A program made the translations under genes and the position numbers. The notes below the pieces were generated by a model. The model was not told where the DNA came from. It saw only the letters and a program-made list of their open reading frames with translations, and did not search any database. This document shows, piece after piece, positions 35,510 through 45,155 of a stretch of DNA of 64,000 nucleotides. Each line of letters begins with the position of its first letter. Position 1 is the stretch's first letter. Source of the DNA: SABI01 sp963663665 (GTDB taxonomy: Bacteria; Spirochaetota; Spirochaetia; Sphaerochaetales; Sphaerochaetaceae); assembly GCA_963663665.2 (NCBI GenBank), contig CAXXKP010000001.1:62001-126000 (forward strand), in the 5' to 3' direction.

Positions 35510-35551
35510 CCTTAATCCGGCATCAGATTAAGGAAGGCCTCCGTGATTAAG
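35510..35551 (-). promoter_or_regulatory. Alternative-pairing repeats in the leader of the EIIC-like gene
   Basis: CCTTAATC (35510-35517) and GATTAAGG (35526-35533) form an 8-bp hairpin, and a second GATTAAG copy at 35545-35551 can compete for the same partner. On the transcript this gives two mutually exclusive stems about 50 nt before the start codon. No known riboswitch class is recognised. No clear terminator U-tract accompanies it. Confidence 0.4.
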
Positions 35552-35633
35552 CATGAGTATAATAAAAATTTGTTGTTCTATGCAAGAGAAAAAATCTTTG
35601 CATAGAGTTTTGAAGATTGTTAAAGAGTCTTTC

Positions 35634-35759
35634 TTATTTATTTTTAAAAACCTTAGGAAAAAGTAAGAGAATGAGGTAAATAATAAAGATTACTAAGAAT
35701 ATTGCGCCCATTCCCTGCCAAAGGAGTGTTAAAGATTGTTTTAAGACAGTAGACATCAT
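35634..35759 (-). CDS. OadG-like small sodium-pump subunit (41 residues)
   Basis: A 41-residue gene starting with a double ATG (35757-35759 and 35754-35756) and GAGGG 7 nt upstream. The protein has one membrane helix, LWQGMGAIFLVIFIIYLILLLF, then a short basic tail PKVFKNK. This is the shape of OadG, the small gamma subunit of sodium-translocating decarboxylases, with its typical QGMG start of the helix. It lies 17 nt after the OadB-like gene on the same strand. OadG proteins are usually about 80 residues, so this is a minimal form. Confidence 0.7.
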   Translation of the reverse strand: MMSTVLKQSLTLLWQGMGAIFLVIFIIYLILLLFPKVFKNK

Positions 35760-35776
35760 ATACGTTTCCCTCTTTT

Positions 35777-36916
35777 TTATAATAACATATTAGGGACAAG
35801 ACCTAACACGACACCACCGGCGACAACAGAAGCAATTTGACCGGCAACATTTGCTCCAACAGCATGCATCAATAGATGGTTTTGACTATCTGCTTGTTGC
35901 CCCATCTTCTGGACAACCCTTGCTGACATTGGGAAAGCAGAAATTCCAGCAGCTCCTATCATCGGATTTATTTTATTCTTGCTAAATAGATTGAGTAATT
36001 TTGCAAATAAAACTCCAGCTATCGTATCAAAAACAAAGGCAAGTAAACCAAGTGCCATGATAAGAAGTGTCTCAGGCCGTACAAACATGTCAGCTCTCAT
36101 ACTTGCACTTATCGTGATTCCAAGTAGAAGAGTGATTAGATTCGCTAATACATTCTGAGCTGTCTCACTGATACTTCCCAGTACATTAGATTCTCTAATG
36201 AGATTCCCAAACATCAATAAACCGACAAGAGAAACAGATGCAGGAGCAACATATCCAGAAACGAGAGTAACTATCACTGGGAATAACAATCGAGCCATTC
36301 TTGATACACTCTTTGGTGAATAGTTCATCCGTATAGCTCTCTCTTTCTTAGTCGTAACGAGACGAATCGCAAAAGGTTGAATGATCGGAACTAGTGCCAT
36401 ATACGAATAGGCAGCAACAGCTATAGCACCAATATATTTACTATGAAGAACTTGAGACACGAGGATCGAAGTTGGCCCATCGGCAGCACCAATGATCCCT
36501 ATAGAGGCTGCATCTTGAAGTGGGAAACCAAGAAGAACTGCAACTACTATTGTTGCGAAAATTCCAGCTTGAGCAGCAGCTCCAAATAAGATAAGTTTTG
36601 GATTGCTTAAAAGGGGCCCAAAATCTATCATAGCCCCTATTCCAATAAACAATAATAAAGGCATCGCTTCACTTGCTTCTATGCCGACTTCAAAAAGCCA
36701 TTGAATAATACCATTGACCTCACCAATTCCAGGTAAGAACGTATTGAGCGCACCACTGAATGGAATATTCACAAGAATTGCCCCAAAACCAATAGGTAAT
36801 AAAAGAGCTGGTTCTAATTTCTTTGCTATTGCAAGATAGATAAGAACTCCCCCAATGGCATACATGATAAGAGTTTGAATGGTAGTCGCCTTGATACCAA
36901 TAAGTAAGAATGACAT
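35777..36916 (-). CDS. Sodium-translocating decarboxylase beta subunit (OadB/GcdB family)
   Basis: A 379-residue membrane protein of the OadB/MmdB/GcdB family. GAMIDFGPLLSNPKLILFGAAAQAGIF and DGPTSILVSQVLHSKYIGAIAVAAYSYMALVPIIQP are the conserved sodium-channel regions, and AFPMSARVVQKMGQ...HAVGANVAGQIASV closes the protein. The frame opens further upstream at 37042, but the ATG at 36916 with AAGGAG upstream matches family starts. Such proteins decarboxylate carboxybiotin and pump sodium out. The alpha (carboxyltransferase) and biotin-carrier subunits are not in the window; only the small OadG-like gene follows. Confidence 0.9.
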   Translation of the reverse strand: MSFLLIGIKATTIQTLIMYAIGGVLIYLAIAKKLEPALLLPIGFGAILVNIPFSGALNTFLPGIGEVNGIIQWLFEVGIEASEAMPLLLFIGIGAMIDFGPLLSNPKLILFGAAAQAGIFATIVVAVLLGFPLQDAASIGIIGAADGPTSILVSQVLHSKYIGAIAVAAYSYMALVPIIQPFAIRLVTTKKERAIRMNYSPKSVSRMARLLFPVIVTLVSGYVAPASVSLVGLLMFGNLIRESNVLGSISETAQNVLANLITLLLGITISASMRADMFVRPETLLIMALGLLAFVFDTIAGVLFAKLLNLFSKNKINPMIGAAGISAFPMSARVVQKMGQQADSQNHLLMHAVGANVAGQIASVVAGGVVLGLVPNMLL

Positions 36917-37107
36917 AGTGTGATGTAACTCCTTCTTAGAAATATATGGAATAGAGAAATAATATATCAATATTTTAGCATAAAATATGAATATATATTC
37001 AGAATTCATGCAATAAAACTCTTTCCAAATCTTGTAAAACATCTTATCATGCGACTCATATAATTGATACGGATAATCCGATCAAAATTCTAAAAGAGGT
37101 ATTTAAT

Positions 37108-37917
37108 ATGAAAAAAATTGCTGTCTTTACCCTTATAATGCTCTTTTCAATGACCTTTATGTTTGCCCAAGGAGCAAAGGAAGCCCAAGGCGATATGTCA
37201 TTAGAAAAAGTATTAGAAAAAGGAAAATTCGTCCTTGGTCTCGATGACTCTTTTCCACCAATGGGATACAGAAACGATGACAACGAGATTGTCGGATTCG
37301 ACATTGACCTCGCTAAAGAAGTGACCTCTAGAATGGGTGTAGAGCTTGTCCTCCAACCAATCGATTGGAACGCAAAAGAACAAGAACTCAACACTGGAAA
37401 TATTGATTGTATCTGGAATGGTTTCACTATCACAGAGGAAAGAAAAGAGAATATGAACTTTACTGAAGCTTATGTGAATAATGCACAAGTCGCTGTAGTA
37501 AAAGAAGGTAGTTCTGTGAAATCTCTTGCTGATCTAAAAGGGAAAAAAGTTGGACTTCAAGCAGGAAGTAGTGCCGCTGAAGCTGTCAACTCTAATGAAG
37601 CATTTGCATCTTCTCTAAAGGAAGTAGTAGAAGTAAAAGACAACCTCACAGCTCTTATGGATCTTGAAATTGGTGGCGTTGATGCAGTAGTTCTTGACTT
37701 ATTTGTAGCAAATGACAACATCAAAAGAAGTGGTAAAGCATTCAGAATCCTTTCAGACCCACTCTCTAGTGAAGAATACGGAGTCGGTTTCAGAAAGAAC
37801 GACAATGCACTGAGAAATGAAGTTCAAATGATATTAGAAGCAATGGCAAAAGATGGATCAATGGCTAAAATATCAACAGCTTGGTTTGGTGGTGATATCA
37901 CCATTATTGGTAAATAA
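37108..37917 (+). CDS. Amino acid ABC transporter substrate-binding protein
   Basis: A 269-residue family 3 binding protein. Signal peptide MKKIAVFTLIMLFSMTFMFA then QGAKEAQG. The mature part has the family signature GFDIDLAKEVTSRMGVELVLQPIDW and the ligand-binding TITEERKENMNFTEAY and GLQAGSSAAEAV. It feeds the permease and ATPase encoded next (14 and 6-9 nt gaps). By family it binds a polar amino acid such as glutamine, cystine or arginine; the exact ligand is unknown. AGAGGT lies 8 nt before the start, and a TATAAT at 37059-37064 may be its -10 box. Confidence 0.94.
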   Translation: MKKIAVFTLIMLFSMTFMFAQGAKEAQGDMSLEKVLEKGKFVLGLDDSFPPMGYRNDDNEIVGFDIDLAKEVTSRMGVELVLQPIDWNAKEQELNTGNIDCIWNGFTITEERKENMNFTEAYVNNAQVAVVKEGSSVKSLADLKGKKVGLQAGSSAAEAVNSNEAFASSLKEVVEVKDNLTALMDLEIGGVDAVVLDLFVANDNIKRSGKAFRILSDPLSSEEYGVGFRKNDNALRNEVQMILEAMAKDGSMAKISTAWFGGDITIIGK

Positions 37918-37931
37918 GGATACGTTTGTAG

Positions 37932-38567
37932 ATGATGAAATTACTGCTATTAATGGGGGATGCCACCTTAGTCTCACTAAAGATCTTTTTTCTCACCCTC
38001 CTGTTTGCACTTCCTCTTGGGCTGATTGTCTCTCGTGGGAGAATGAGTAAAAATAAGATAGTAAGTTCACTCGTCAATATCTACATCATGGTGATGAGAG
38101 GAACTCCTCTCATCCTCCAATTGATTTTCGTTTACTTTGCACCTTACTATATATTTGGTTCCTCCACTGGTCGTTTTACTGCAGTAATTATTGCGTATGT
38201 GATTAACTATGCAGCCTATTTCGCTGAAATCTACCGTGGAGGTATCCAAAGCATTCCATCTGGCCAATATGAGGCAGCCCACGTATTAGGGTTCTCGAAA
38301 ACACATACTTTTTTCAATATAATTCTCCCTCAAGTAATTAAAAGAATCATCCCTGCAATGGGAAATGAAGTGATTACACTTGTGAAGGACACAGCTCTTG
38401 CTCAAACTATTGGGGTTGCTGAGTTATTTAGAGTTGCACAAAATGCAGCAGCTAGAGAATTCTCCACAATGCCAATTTTTATTGCGGGTGTGTTCTACTT
38501 CGTGATGAATGCGATTGTCTCTAAGAGCTTTGAGAAGATTGAAACTCGTCTCAACTACTACCAATAG
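37932..38567 (+). CDS. Amino acid ABC transporter permease
   Basis: A 211-residue HisM/GlnP-type permease with a YIMVMRGTPLILQLIFVYF motif near the N-terminus and the EAA loop QYEAAHVLGFSKTHTFFNIILPQVIKRIIPAMGNEVITLVKDTALA. About five membrane helices. It probably acts as a homodimer with the binding protein and ATPase from the same operon. Confidence 0.94.
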   Translation: MMKLLLLMGDATLVSLKIFFLTLLFALPLGLIVSRGRMSKNKIVSSLVNIYIMVMRGTPLILQLIFVYFAPYYIFGSSTGRFTAVIIAYVINYAAYFAEIYRGGIQSIPSGQYEAAHVLGFSKTHTFFNIILPQVIKRIIPAMGNEVITLVKDTALAQTIGVAELFRVAQNAAAREFSTMPIFIAGVFYFVMNAIVSKSFEKIETRLNYYQ

Positions 38568-38576
38568 GGGATATTG

Positions 38577-39341
38577 ATGTCATTAATTGCTGTTTCGAAT
38601 ATTAGAAAGACTTTCTCAACCTTAGAAGTGCTAAAGGACATCTCTTTCACCTTAGAAAAAGGAGAGGTATTATCAATTATTGGCCCATCGGGATCCGGTA
38701 AATCGACTCTTCTTAGATGTATTTCACACTTAGAGAAAATCGATAGTGGTGAAATTTCTATTTGTGATAAACGCCTTGTTCATACCCCAATTGATTCAAT
38801 TCATCCAGTCTATGCAAAATCTCATATCTTACAAGAGATAAGACTCTCTTTGGGCTTAGTTTTTCAAAATTTTAATCTTTTTCCCCACTTCTCTGTATTA
38901 AGAAACCTTACTGAAGCACAAATACATGTGTTGCATCGAAGCAAAGAAGAGGCGAAGGAAAATGCCTATTCCTTATTAAAGAAAATGGGATTAGAGGACA
39001 AAGTAAACACGTTCCCCTACCAACTCTCTGGTGGTCAGCAACAAAGAGTCTCTATTGCTCGAGCTCTTGCTCTAGACCCACAGGTCCTATGTTTTGATGA
39101 ACCAACGAGTGCTCTCGATCCTGAATTAACAGGAGAGATATTAACTGTTATCAAAGAACTAGCTCATGAGAAAATGAGTATGCTTGTTGTTACCCATGAA
39201 ATGGCTTTTGCTCGAGATATCAGCAATAGAGTAATATTCATGGATGAAGGAGTAATCGTTGAACAAGGTTCTCCAGAAGATGTACTTGTAAACCCTACCA
39301 ATGAGAGAACAAAGAAATTTCTTTTTAGATTTAATTCATAA
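38577..39341 (+). CDS. Amino acid ABC transporter ATP-binding protein
   Basis: A 254-residue ABC ATPase of the GlnQ/HisP type. Walker A GPSGSGKST, Q-loop LVFQNFNLFPH, signature LSGGQQQRVSIARAL, Walker B VLCFDEPTSALD and the switch His VVTHEM are all present. A TTG at 38574 could add one residue, but ATG at 38577 with AGGGG upstream is preferred. Its 3' end overlaps the convergent deacylase gene by 6 bp. Confidence 0.95.
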   Translation: MSLIAVSNIRKTFSTLEVLKDISFTLEKGEVLSIIGPSGSGKSTLLRCISHLEKIDSGEISICDKRLVHTPIDSIHPVYAKSHILQEIRLSLGLVFQNFNLFPHFSVLRNLTEAQIHVLHRSKEEAKENAYSLLKKMGLEDKVNTFPYQLSGGQQQRVSIARALALDPQVLCFDEPTSALDPELTGEILTVIKELAHEKMSMLVVTHEMAFARDISNRVIFMDEGVIVEQGSPEDVLVNPTNERTKKFLFRFNS

Positions 39342-40862
39342 GATAAGAGACTCATAATCTAATTTCTGTTCATTCTCTTTATATGCAATTTTCCCATTGA
39401 CTATCACCGTATCAATCCACGTTTTCTCTTTAAAGTCGAGCAAAACAAGGTCTGCAATATATCCATTTTGAATCATTCCTCTATCTTCTAGATTAAGTTT
39501 TTTTGCAGGATTCACACACATCCTTTTAATGTGATCCGGAAGGGAGAGAACTTCTTTTTCTAAATAGAACTTATCAAAAAGATCCGAGACCGAATGAGTG
39601 CTGCGTCGGTGATAATTTTTCCCGCTATAAATTGCATCTGTTGAAAAGAATCCTAAAGGATGAGCCATAATCATCTCAATAGACTCTCTCGTTTGTGTGA
39701 TGTCACTCATAAGAGCAGTGTTTTTTGTGTCTTGAATCAACTCTAAAAACGCATCGATTGGATCAAGATTCCATTTTTTTGCTATCTCATCAATACTCAT
39801 ATTTTCTAAGGAGGGATTTGCATCATATGAAAGGAGTGTAATATTATCTGTCCCACAGAGGTGAATAATACTATCATATCCCTGAGGATCTAGAATTGCT
39901 CTCCTTATCTCTTTTCTTCTCTCTTTACTATGTAAAAGATTGGCAATCTCACTTTTACTCTTAGAGTGTACATATGGGGGCAAAAGAGAGGATAAACTCG
40001 TAGCTCCCCACTCATATGGATACTGGTCAAAAGAAATATCGAGCCCGTCTTCGCTTGCCTTCTCGATGAGAGAGAGTATCTTAGGCACTTTCTTTTGGTT
40101 CTCTTTCCCAATAGCCTTAAGATGAGATATTTGGAGAGAAACTCCACTAATTTGAGCTAACTCAATAACTTCACTAAGTGATTCGAGAACGCCATCTCCT
40201 TCTTGCCTATGGTGAACTGAAAAAAGTCCATTGTGTTCTTTTACAACAGATAAGAGCGCGAGTAATTCCTCTCTGTCAGCATATAAACAGGGATCATAAT
40301 AGAGCCCTGTGCTAAATCCTTTTACCCCTTGCTCAAAAGAATTATGAAGAAGGTTCTTCATCATTTCTATCTCTACTTTTGAAGCTTTCTGATGTACTCT
40401 CTCCTTCATCACTTCCATACGTAATGGAGAATGAGCTTGCAATGCAATAATATTAGTTGAAGGAGGGGCTTTATTATATGCAATTTTATATTGATTAAAA
40501 GATGTATACTGGGTATCACTCCCTAATACATCCACATTGAGTGATTCTAATGCGTTTTCTCTTGTTGCGGGGAAAGATCCTATTCCACAGTTCCCTACAA
40601 CTTCAGTGGTGATACCCATAGCAATTTTATGTTTGAATTGTTTTTCATCTACGACCATCAAATCACTATGTGAGTGGATATCTATTATCCCAGGAATAAG
40701 AAATTTTCCAGACCCATCAATTATTCGCTTCGCATTACAAGATGTTCTGCAAGCACTAACTACCTCGATGGTGTTCCCTACGATTGTAACATCTCCTGTA
40801 TAAGGATGAGACCAGTATCCATCAATTATCGTGGCATTTTCTATAAGAATATCTACATCCAT
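39336..40862 (-). CDS. N-acyl-D-amino-acid deacylase family amidohydrolase
   Basis: A 508-residue amidohydrolase. Metal-binding HSHSD is at about residues 63-67, the bridging Cys in VVGNCGIG (about 91), His residues in FSVHHRQEGD and QISHLKAIG, and Asp in FFSTDAIYSG. This set, with Cys instead of a carboxylated Lys, marks D-aminoacylases. It would release D-amino acids from N-acyl forms, for example from cell-wall material. It converges on the amino acid ABC transporter, which may import the product. An AAGGAGG sits about 28 nt before the start, too far to serve it; the start at 40862 may instead be served from a promoter (TTGAAG, 18 nt, TAAGAT) ending 6 nt upstream. Confidence 0.88.
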   Translation of the reverse strand: MDVDILIENATIIDGYWSHPYTGDVTIVGNTIEVVSACRTSCNAKRIIDGSGKFLIPGIIDIHSHSDLMVVDEKQFKHKIAMGITTEVVGNCGIGSFPATRENALESLNVDVLGSDTQYTSFNQYKIAYNKAPPSTNIIALQAHSPLRMEVMKERVHQKASKVEIEMMKNLLHNSFEQGVKGFSTGLYYDPCLYADREELLALLSVVKEHNGLFSVHHRQEGDGVLESLSEVIELAQISGVSLQISHLKAIGKENQKKVPKILSLIEKASEDGLDISFDQYPYEWGATSLSSLLPPYVHSKSKSEIANLLHSKERRKEIRRAILDPQGYDSIIHLCGTDNITLLSYDANPSLENMSIDEIAKKWNLDPIDAFLELIQDTKNTALMSDITQTRESIEMIMAHPLGFFSTDAIYSGKNYHRRSTHSVSDLFDKFYLEKEVLSLPDHIKRMCVNPAKKLNLEDRGMIQNGYIADLVLLDFKEKTWIDTVIVNGKIAYKENEQKLDYESLIL

Positions 40863-41208
40863 ACACGTATCTTACATGAAGAAATCATCCTCCTTCAAGT
40901 AGAGTAACAATAACATACTACATTAAATCATTCATATTTGGTTCAACTAGATTCATTATATATAATGTAAAACTGATAACCATTTTTTTAAATATTCAAA
41001 GTATTTGGTATATTTTAATACTCTTTTTAAAGGCATCCATCAACTCATGTCTATTAGATCGGAAAAATAATAAGTTCATCATCTATTTCAGTAAGTATAT
41101 GGGAATACGAATAATGTGGTTAAAGGTTATTCTACTCAAATAAGAATATAGTATTCACCTCATGAATAAATGTATGTATACTGAGATGTCTTTTTAAGGA
41201 GTGGTTTC
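40863..41208. other. AT-rich divergent intergenic region
   Basis: The 346-bp gap between the divergent deacylase and FAD oxidoreductase genes holds no gene. A likely promoter for the oxidoreductase is TTCACC (41154-41159), 17 nt, TATACT (41177-41182), ending about 27 nt before the GTG start, which has AAGGAG upstream. GAATATAGTATTC (41144-41156) is a small palindrome just before it. The middle is poly-A/T-rich without recognisable structure. Confidence 0.5.
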
Positions 41209-42495
41209 GTGGATTCATATGATGTGGTAATTATTGGTTCAGGTCCTGCAGGGATGGGGGCGGCGTTTGAAATAGCACAAAAAAACACAAATTTATCAAT
41301 TTTGATGATCGATAAAGAGCCTTTTTCTACTGGTGGAATGCGAAATGATTGTAAAATGAATTTCACGTATCCAATAGGGTTCCCAGAAGAATATTGGACT
41401 AAAGGGGTGAGTGATGAATACCTAGATATGGTAATTACATTCCTTGCTCCCTCTATCCTTACAAAAAGCAATATTGAAACCTATAAAAAAAGAGCCTCTC
41501 GGCTTGGCTGTTCTCTTGTTGAAATTATGCAATCTCACTTAGGAACTGATGGTGGACTCCTACTCATAAAAAAACTCCTTGGAGAACTCAATGCACTAGG
41601 AGTCACAATCGCACTTGGTGAGACAATGCTCACTGTGGATGATGAAAAAAGATTCATAACAACAAATAAAAGAGAAATTTCCTATAAAAAGCTCCTTATT
41701 GCACCAGGAAGAAAGGGCTTTCACTTCCTTCAAATGATGTTGCAATCTCTTAGTGTCCCTTTTGTAGATAATATTGTAGATATTGGTGTTAGAGTAGAGA
41801 CCAGAATAGAACACTACCCTATCGTAAAAGATTATTATGACCCTAAATTCTACTTTGATGAGAAAGTGAGAACCTTCTGTACAAATAGTGGGGAAGCTCA
41901 CGTAGTAAAAGAAAAATATACCACCGCTCGTGGAGATGTGTGGTATTCCGTGAATGGTCACGCATATTCTGCTGAGAGGAATAAAGCAAATGGCCTTGTT
42001 AACTTTGCAATTCTTAAAACAGTAAAACTCACAGAACCTCTTGCCTCAGGACAAGCATATGCAGAGAACTTAGGTTTACAAGCCGCTCTATTAGGGGGAG
42101 GAAGGCCCTTAATGCAACGAGTAGGTGACTTTAGAATGGGATCTCGCAGTAAAGAAGATAGCTTTAATAACGATTATTTCGATTTCGCTCCCTCTCTCAA
42201 GGATTGCTGCCCGAGTGATATCTCTCTTGCAATGCCTTCTAAAATATTGAGAGTAATCTGGAAGGCTATGAAGAATTTAGATACAATAGTTCCAGGAGTT
42301 CTTCACCCCTCAACGATTATGTACTACCCTGAGATTAAGCTCTATGCAAACAAACCAATCTATCTTGACGATGCTTTTAGGGTAACACAGAATGTCTATC
42401 TTGCAGGAGATGGAGCTGGAACCTCAAGAGGTATTACAGCGGCTTGGGCAAGTGGAATGAGGAGCGCGAGGGGAATACTTAAAGCATTGGACTAA
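41209..42495 (+). CDS. FAD-dependent oxidoreductase
   Basis: A 428-residue flavoprotein. The FAD-binding motif IIGSGPAGMGAAFEIAQ is at about residues 8-24, and the C-terminal FAD site is VYLAGDGAGTSRGITAAWASGM (about 401-422). The middle matches the FAD-dependent dehydrogenase group often annotated as geranylgeranyl-reductase- or YhfW-like proteins, whose substrate is unknown. The start codon is GTG with AAGGAG 7 nt upstream. Its end overlaps the convergent cardiolipin synthase gene by 17 bp. Confidence 0.85.
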   Translation: MDSYDVVIIGSGPAGMGAAFEIAQKNTNLSILMIDKEPFSTGGMRNDCKMNFTYPIGFPEEYWTKGVSDEYLDMVITFLAPSILTKSNIETYKKRASRLGCSLVEIMQSHLGTDGGLLLIKKLLGELNALGVTIALGETMLTVDDEKRFITTNKREISYKKLLIAPGRKGFHFLQMMLQSLSVPFVDNIVDIGVRVETRIEHYPIVKDYYDPKFYFDEKVRTFCTNSGEAHVVKEKYTTARGDVWYSVNGHAYSAERNKANGLVNFAILKTVKLTEPLASGQAYAENLGLQAALLGGGRPLMQRVGDFRMGSRSKEDSFNNDYFDFAPSLKDCCPSDISLAMPSKILRVIWKAMKNLDTIVPGVLHPSTIMYYPEIKLYANKPIYLDDAFRVTQNVYLAGDGAGTSRGITAAWASGMRSARGILKALD

Positions 42496-44005
42496 AGAGT
42501 TTAAGAATGTTTCGAAGTAATTGGGTAAGAATTGGTATAGTGCTTTCATAATTTGAAGGGATTTCCCTGCTCAGGTCAAATGTTTTAGCAATATCATTTC
42601 TCACCTCAAATATTGCACTATTATTGTACAGGGCAACACCACATTCGAAGTGGAGATAGAAACTTCTGTAATCCATATTAGTTGTTCCAACAATAGCGAC
42701 AGTATCATCGGACACAAACATTTTAGAATGAATAAATCCTGGCGTATATTCATAGATTTTCACACCATTACGTACTAGCGGACCGTAGTAAGATCTGGAA
42801 ACACTGTGCACATACCACTTATCTGGAATTGCAGGTGTGATGATTCTTACATCCACTCCACTCTGGGCCGCAATAATCAAAGCAGTACTCATTTGTGAGT
42901 CTAATATTAGATAAGGGGTCGTAATCCATACATACTGAGTTGCATGATTGATGATTTGAATATAGGCGTTCTCAGAAACATTATAGGAATCGAGAGGAGA
43001 ATCTCCAAAAGGTTGTACATATCCATCACTAACAGACTGTTTCCTCGGCATGAATTGAGTAATATCGACACTAGTCTTAGAAGCAAAACACCATTGTTGA
43101 AAAAACATCTCACTCATTGAATAGACAGCATTCCCTTCAAGCTTTACTGCGCTATCCTTCCAGTGACCGAATCGAATCTTCCTGTTCATGTACTCATCTG
43201 CAAGGTTCAACCCCCCAGTGAATCCAACCTCTCCGTCTATCACAATAATTTTTCTGTGATCACGATAATTCAATCTTGGATTCAAGTGAGCTTTTAGTTT
43301 ATTAAATACAACAGTGTGAATCCCTAATGATAACAAATATCTCTCATACCGCTTAGGTAGATTTTGAATAGTTCCAAGATCATCATATAGAAGATAGATA
43401 CTAATTCCTTCATCTACTTTCTCTTTTAATACTGAGAGAACATGCTCCCACATATATCCAAAATCTATAATGAAGGTCTCTAAGAGTATAAATCTTGTTG
43501 CTTTCTTCATCGCATCTATGATGAGGGTGAAAGCAACCTCTCCACTTGCAATATAAGAAACTTTTGTTCCATCAAATACGATTGATTTCGTAAGTCGTGT
43601 TATATAATCACTTTGCCTTTTATAAAATAGAGAGACTTCACTCAAATCAATTGGGTCAAAAAGTTCTTGACTCTTTCCATCATTGACAACAAATTGCTTA
43701 TAATCATTGACTCGATGCTCGATTGCTCTTTTTGTCTTTTTATTTCCAAATAGGAAATAGAAAGGAACCCCAAAGACAGGGACTGCAAGAATGATTATCA
43801 CCCAACTCATTTTATATTCAGCTTGTTCATCTCGTGAAAGGACATAGAAAGCTGTGGTAAAACCAAGAACGTACACTATCGTAAGATAGAGATTACTCCT
43901 CTCTACAACATTTAAAATAATGAGTGCAAGAAATACTAACTGTATTATCATGAGAATAATAAACGAAAAAAACCTTCCACCGAGGATTTTAAGTAACCGT
44001 ATCAT
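42479..44005 (-). CDS. cls: Cardiolipin synthase (phospholipase D family)
   Basis: A 508-residue membrane enzyme. Two N-terminal helices (about 10-60) are followed by two HKD catalytic motifs, YRDHRKIIVIDG and FIHSKMFVSDD, each with the downstream GFTGG or GTTN element. It joins phosphatidylglycerol molecules (or PG with PE) into cardiolipin. The frame opens at 44023 with TTG, but ATG at 44005 with AAGGAG upstream is preferred and avoids overlap with the TPR gene, which ends at 44020. Confidence 0.94.
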   Translation of the reverse strand: MIRLLKILGGRFFSFIILMIIQLVFLALIILNVVERSNLYLTIVYVLGFTTAFYVLSRDEQAEYKMSWVIIILAVPVFGVPFYFLFGNKKTKRAIEHRVNDYKQFVVNDGKSQELFDPIDLSEVSLFYKRQSDYITRLTKSIVFDGTKVSYIASGEVAFTLIIDAMKKATRFILLETFIIDFGYMWEHVLSVLKEKVDEGISIYLLYDDLGTIQNLPKRYERYLLSLGIHTVVFNKLKAHLNPRLNYRDHRKIIVIDGEVGFTGGLNLADEYMNRKIRFGHWKDSAVKLEGNAVYSMSEMFFQQWCFASKTSVDITQFMPRKQSVSDGYVQPFGDSPLDSYNVSENAYIQIINHATQYVWITTPYLILDSQMSTALIIAAQSGVDVRIITPAIPDKWYVHSVSRSYYGPLVRNGVKIYEYTPGFIHSKMFVSDDTVAIVGTTNMDYRSFYLHFECGVALYNNSAIFEVRNDIAKTFDLSREIPSNYESTIPILTQLLRNILKLFSPML

Positions 44006-44019
44006 GTCACTCCTTACTA

Positions 44020-45102
44020 TCAAGAACCCTTTACTTCTTCTTCCTGTTCATCATAAAGCTCACTTTCTAAAGGAGAATAGTCATCGGGATCAACAAATAC
44101 TTCATCGTCTTCTTCATCACGATAATCTAACTCATCAAGTTCAATATTAGGTTCTTCGTCATCGTATTCACCTAAAGAGGTGTCAATATCTTCATCATCA
44201 AATAAATCATTCTCATACAAGGATGATTCCAAATCTTCTTCAATAGAATCTTTTTCATCAACATCAACATTCTCAAGATCTTTGACCTCTCCAAGAAGTC
44301 GCTCTACTTCACTCTTTGTGATAGTTGATGTTTGGTAGAAAGGATAAGTGAGAGCCTTTTCAAAGTAGAAGGAAGCCTTGCTATACTTGCCTAAAGCCAT
44401 CTTCACTTCTCCTGCATGTACATAGGCTTCAGGGAATGTAGGACTTTTGTCTTTAATGAATTCATTATAAAGGACCTCGGCTTCTAATAGTGCTCCAGTG
44501 AGAAATAACAAATGCCCTCTATTGTCTATCATCCCTCCAACTTCTTGAATGCTAGAACGGCACTCTTCAATAAAAACTTCTGCCTCATCAAGACGTTCAC
44601 TCTCGATGAGATATGTTCCAAGATTAATTGCAAGGTTGGCATCTAAATACCCACTCTCTTTGACTTTAAATAGAGAATCTATTGCTTCTTCTTCTTTACC
44701 TAATATCCAAAGAGCCATCGATCTACTCACACGTGCACTTTTGGAGATTTCCTTATACTTAGCGTTATTTTTCTCACCCTTTTCAATAATCATGTCATAT
44801 ATTTCGAGAGCAATATCTACATCACCACGTTGGACAAAGAGGTTTCCTAACATCAATACATAGTTAGGAGCAAGTCCAGCTCTCCATGCTTTATTATATA
44901 ATTTCCAAGCACTTGCCTGACTTCTTTCACCTTTTTTGTTCAGCAAGAAAGAACCAAGAGCAACAAAAAAATATCCTCTCTTCAAAAAAAGGAATCCAAG
45001 CAAAACTAAAGCAACTAGTACCGATTTTACCGACTGTGATACTGGTATCATCACAATGATGATGATGGCAATAAGCACCACCAGCAAGGTGGGATTTTTC
45101 AT
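44020..45102 (-). CDS. TPR-repeat protein with membrane anchor and acidic tail
   Basis: A 360-residue protein. Two hydrophobic segments near the N-terminus (about 5-22 and 28-50) anchor it. Tetratricopeptide-like repeats fill about 60-275 (for example NYVLMLGNLFVQRGDVDIALEIYDMII and AYVHAGEVKMALGKYSKASFYFEKAL). The last 80 residues are extremely acidic with many Asp/Glu. It is probably a scaffold on the cytoplasmic face; no specific function is known. AAGGGG lies before the start. Confidence 0.8.
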   Translation of the reverse strand: MKNPTLLVVLIAIIIIVMIPVSQSVKSVLVALVLLGFLFLKRGYFFVALGSFLLNKKGERSQASAWKLYNKAWRAGLAPNYVLMLGNLFVQRGDVDIALEIYDMIIEKGEKNNAKYKEISKSARVSRSMALWILGKEEEAIDSLFKVKESGYLDANLAINLGTYLIESERLDEAEVFIEECRSSIQEVGGMIDNRGHLLFLTGALLEAEVLYNEFIKDKSPTFPEAYVHAGEVKMALGKYSKASFYFEKALTYPFYQTSTITKSEVERLLGEVKDLENVDVDEKDSIEEDLESSLYENDLFDDEDIDTSLGEYDDEEPNIELDELDYRDEEDDEVFVDPDDYSPLESELYDEQEEEVKGS

Positions 45103-45155
45103 GAAAGGCCCCTTAAAACAATATGATATCTTATCATGCCATATTTTTTATCGCA

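Noticed and set aside
35510..35551. Known riboswitch (yybP-ykoY manganese or SAM type) before the EIIC-like gene
   Set aside because: The conserved core bases of these classes are not present, although a metal regulator gene is nearby.
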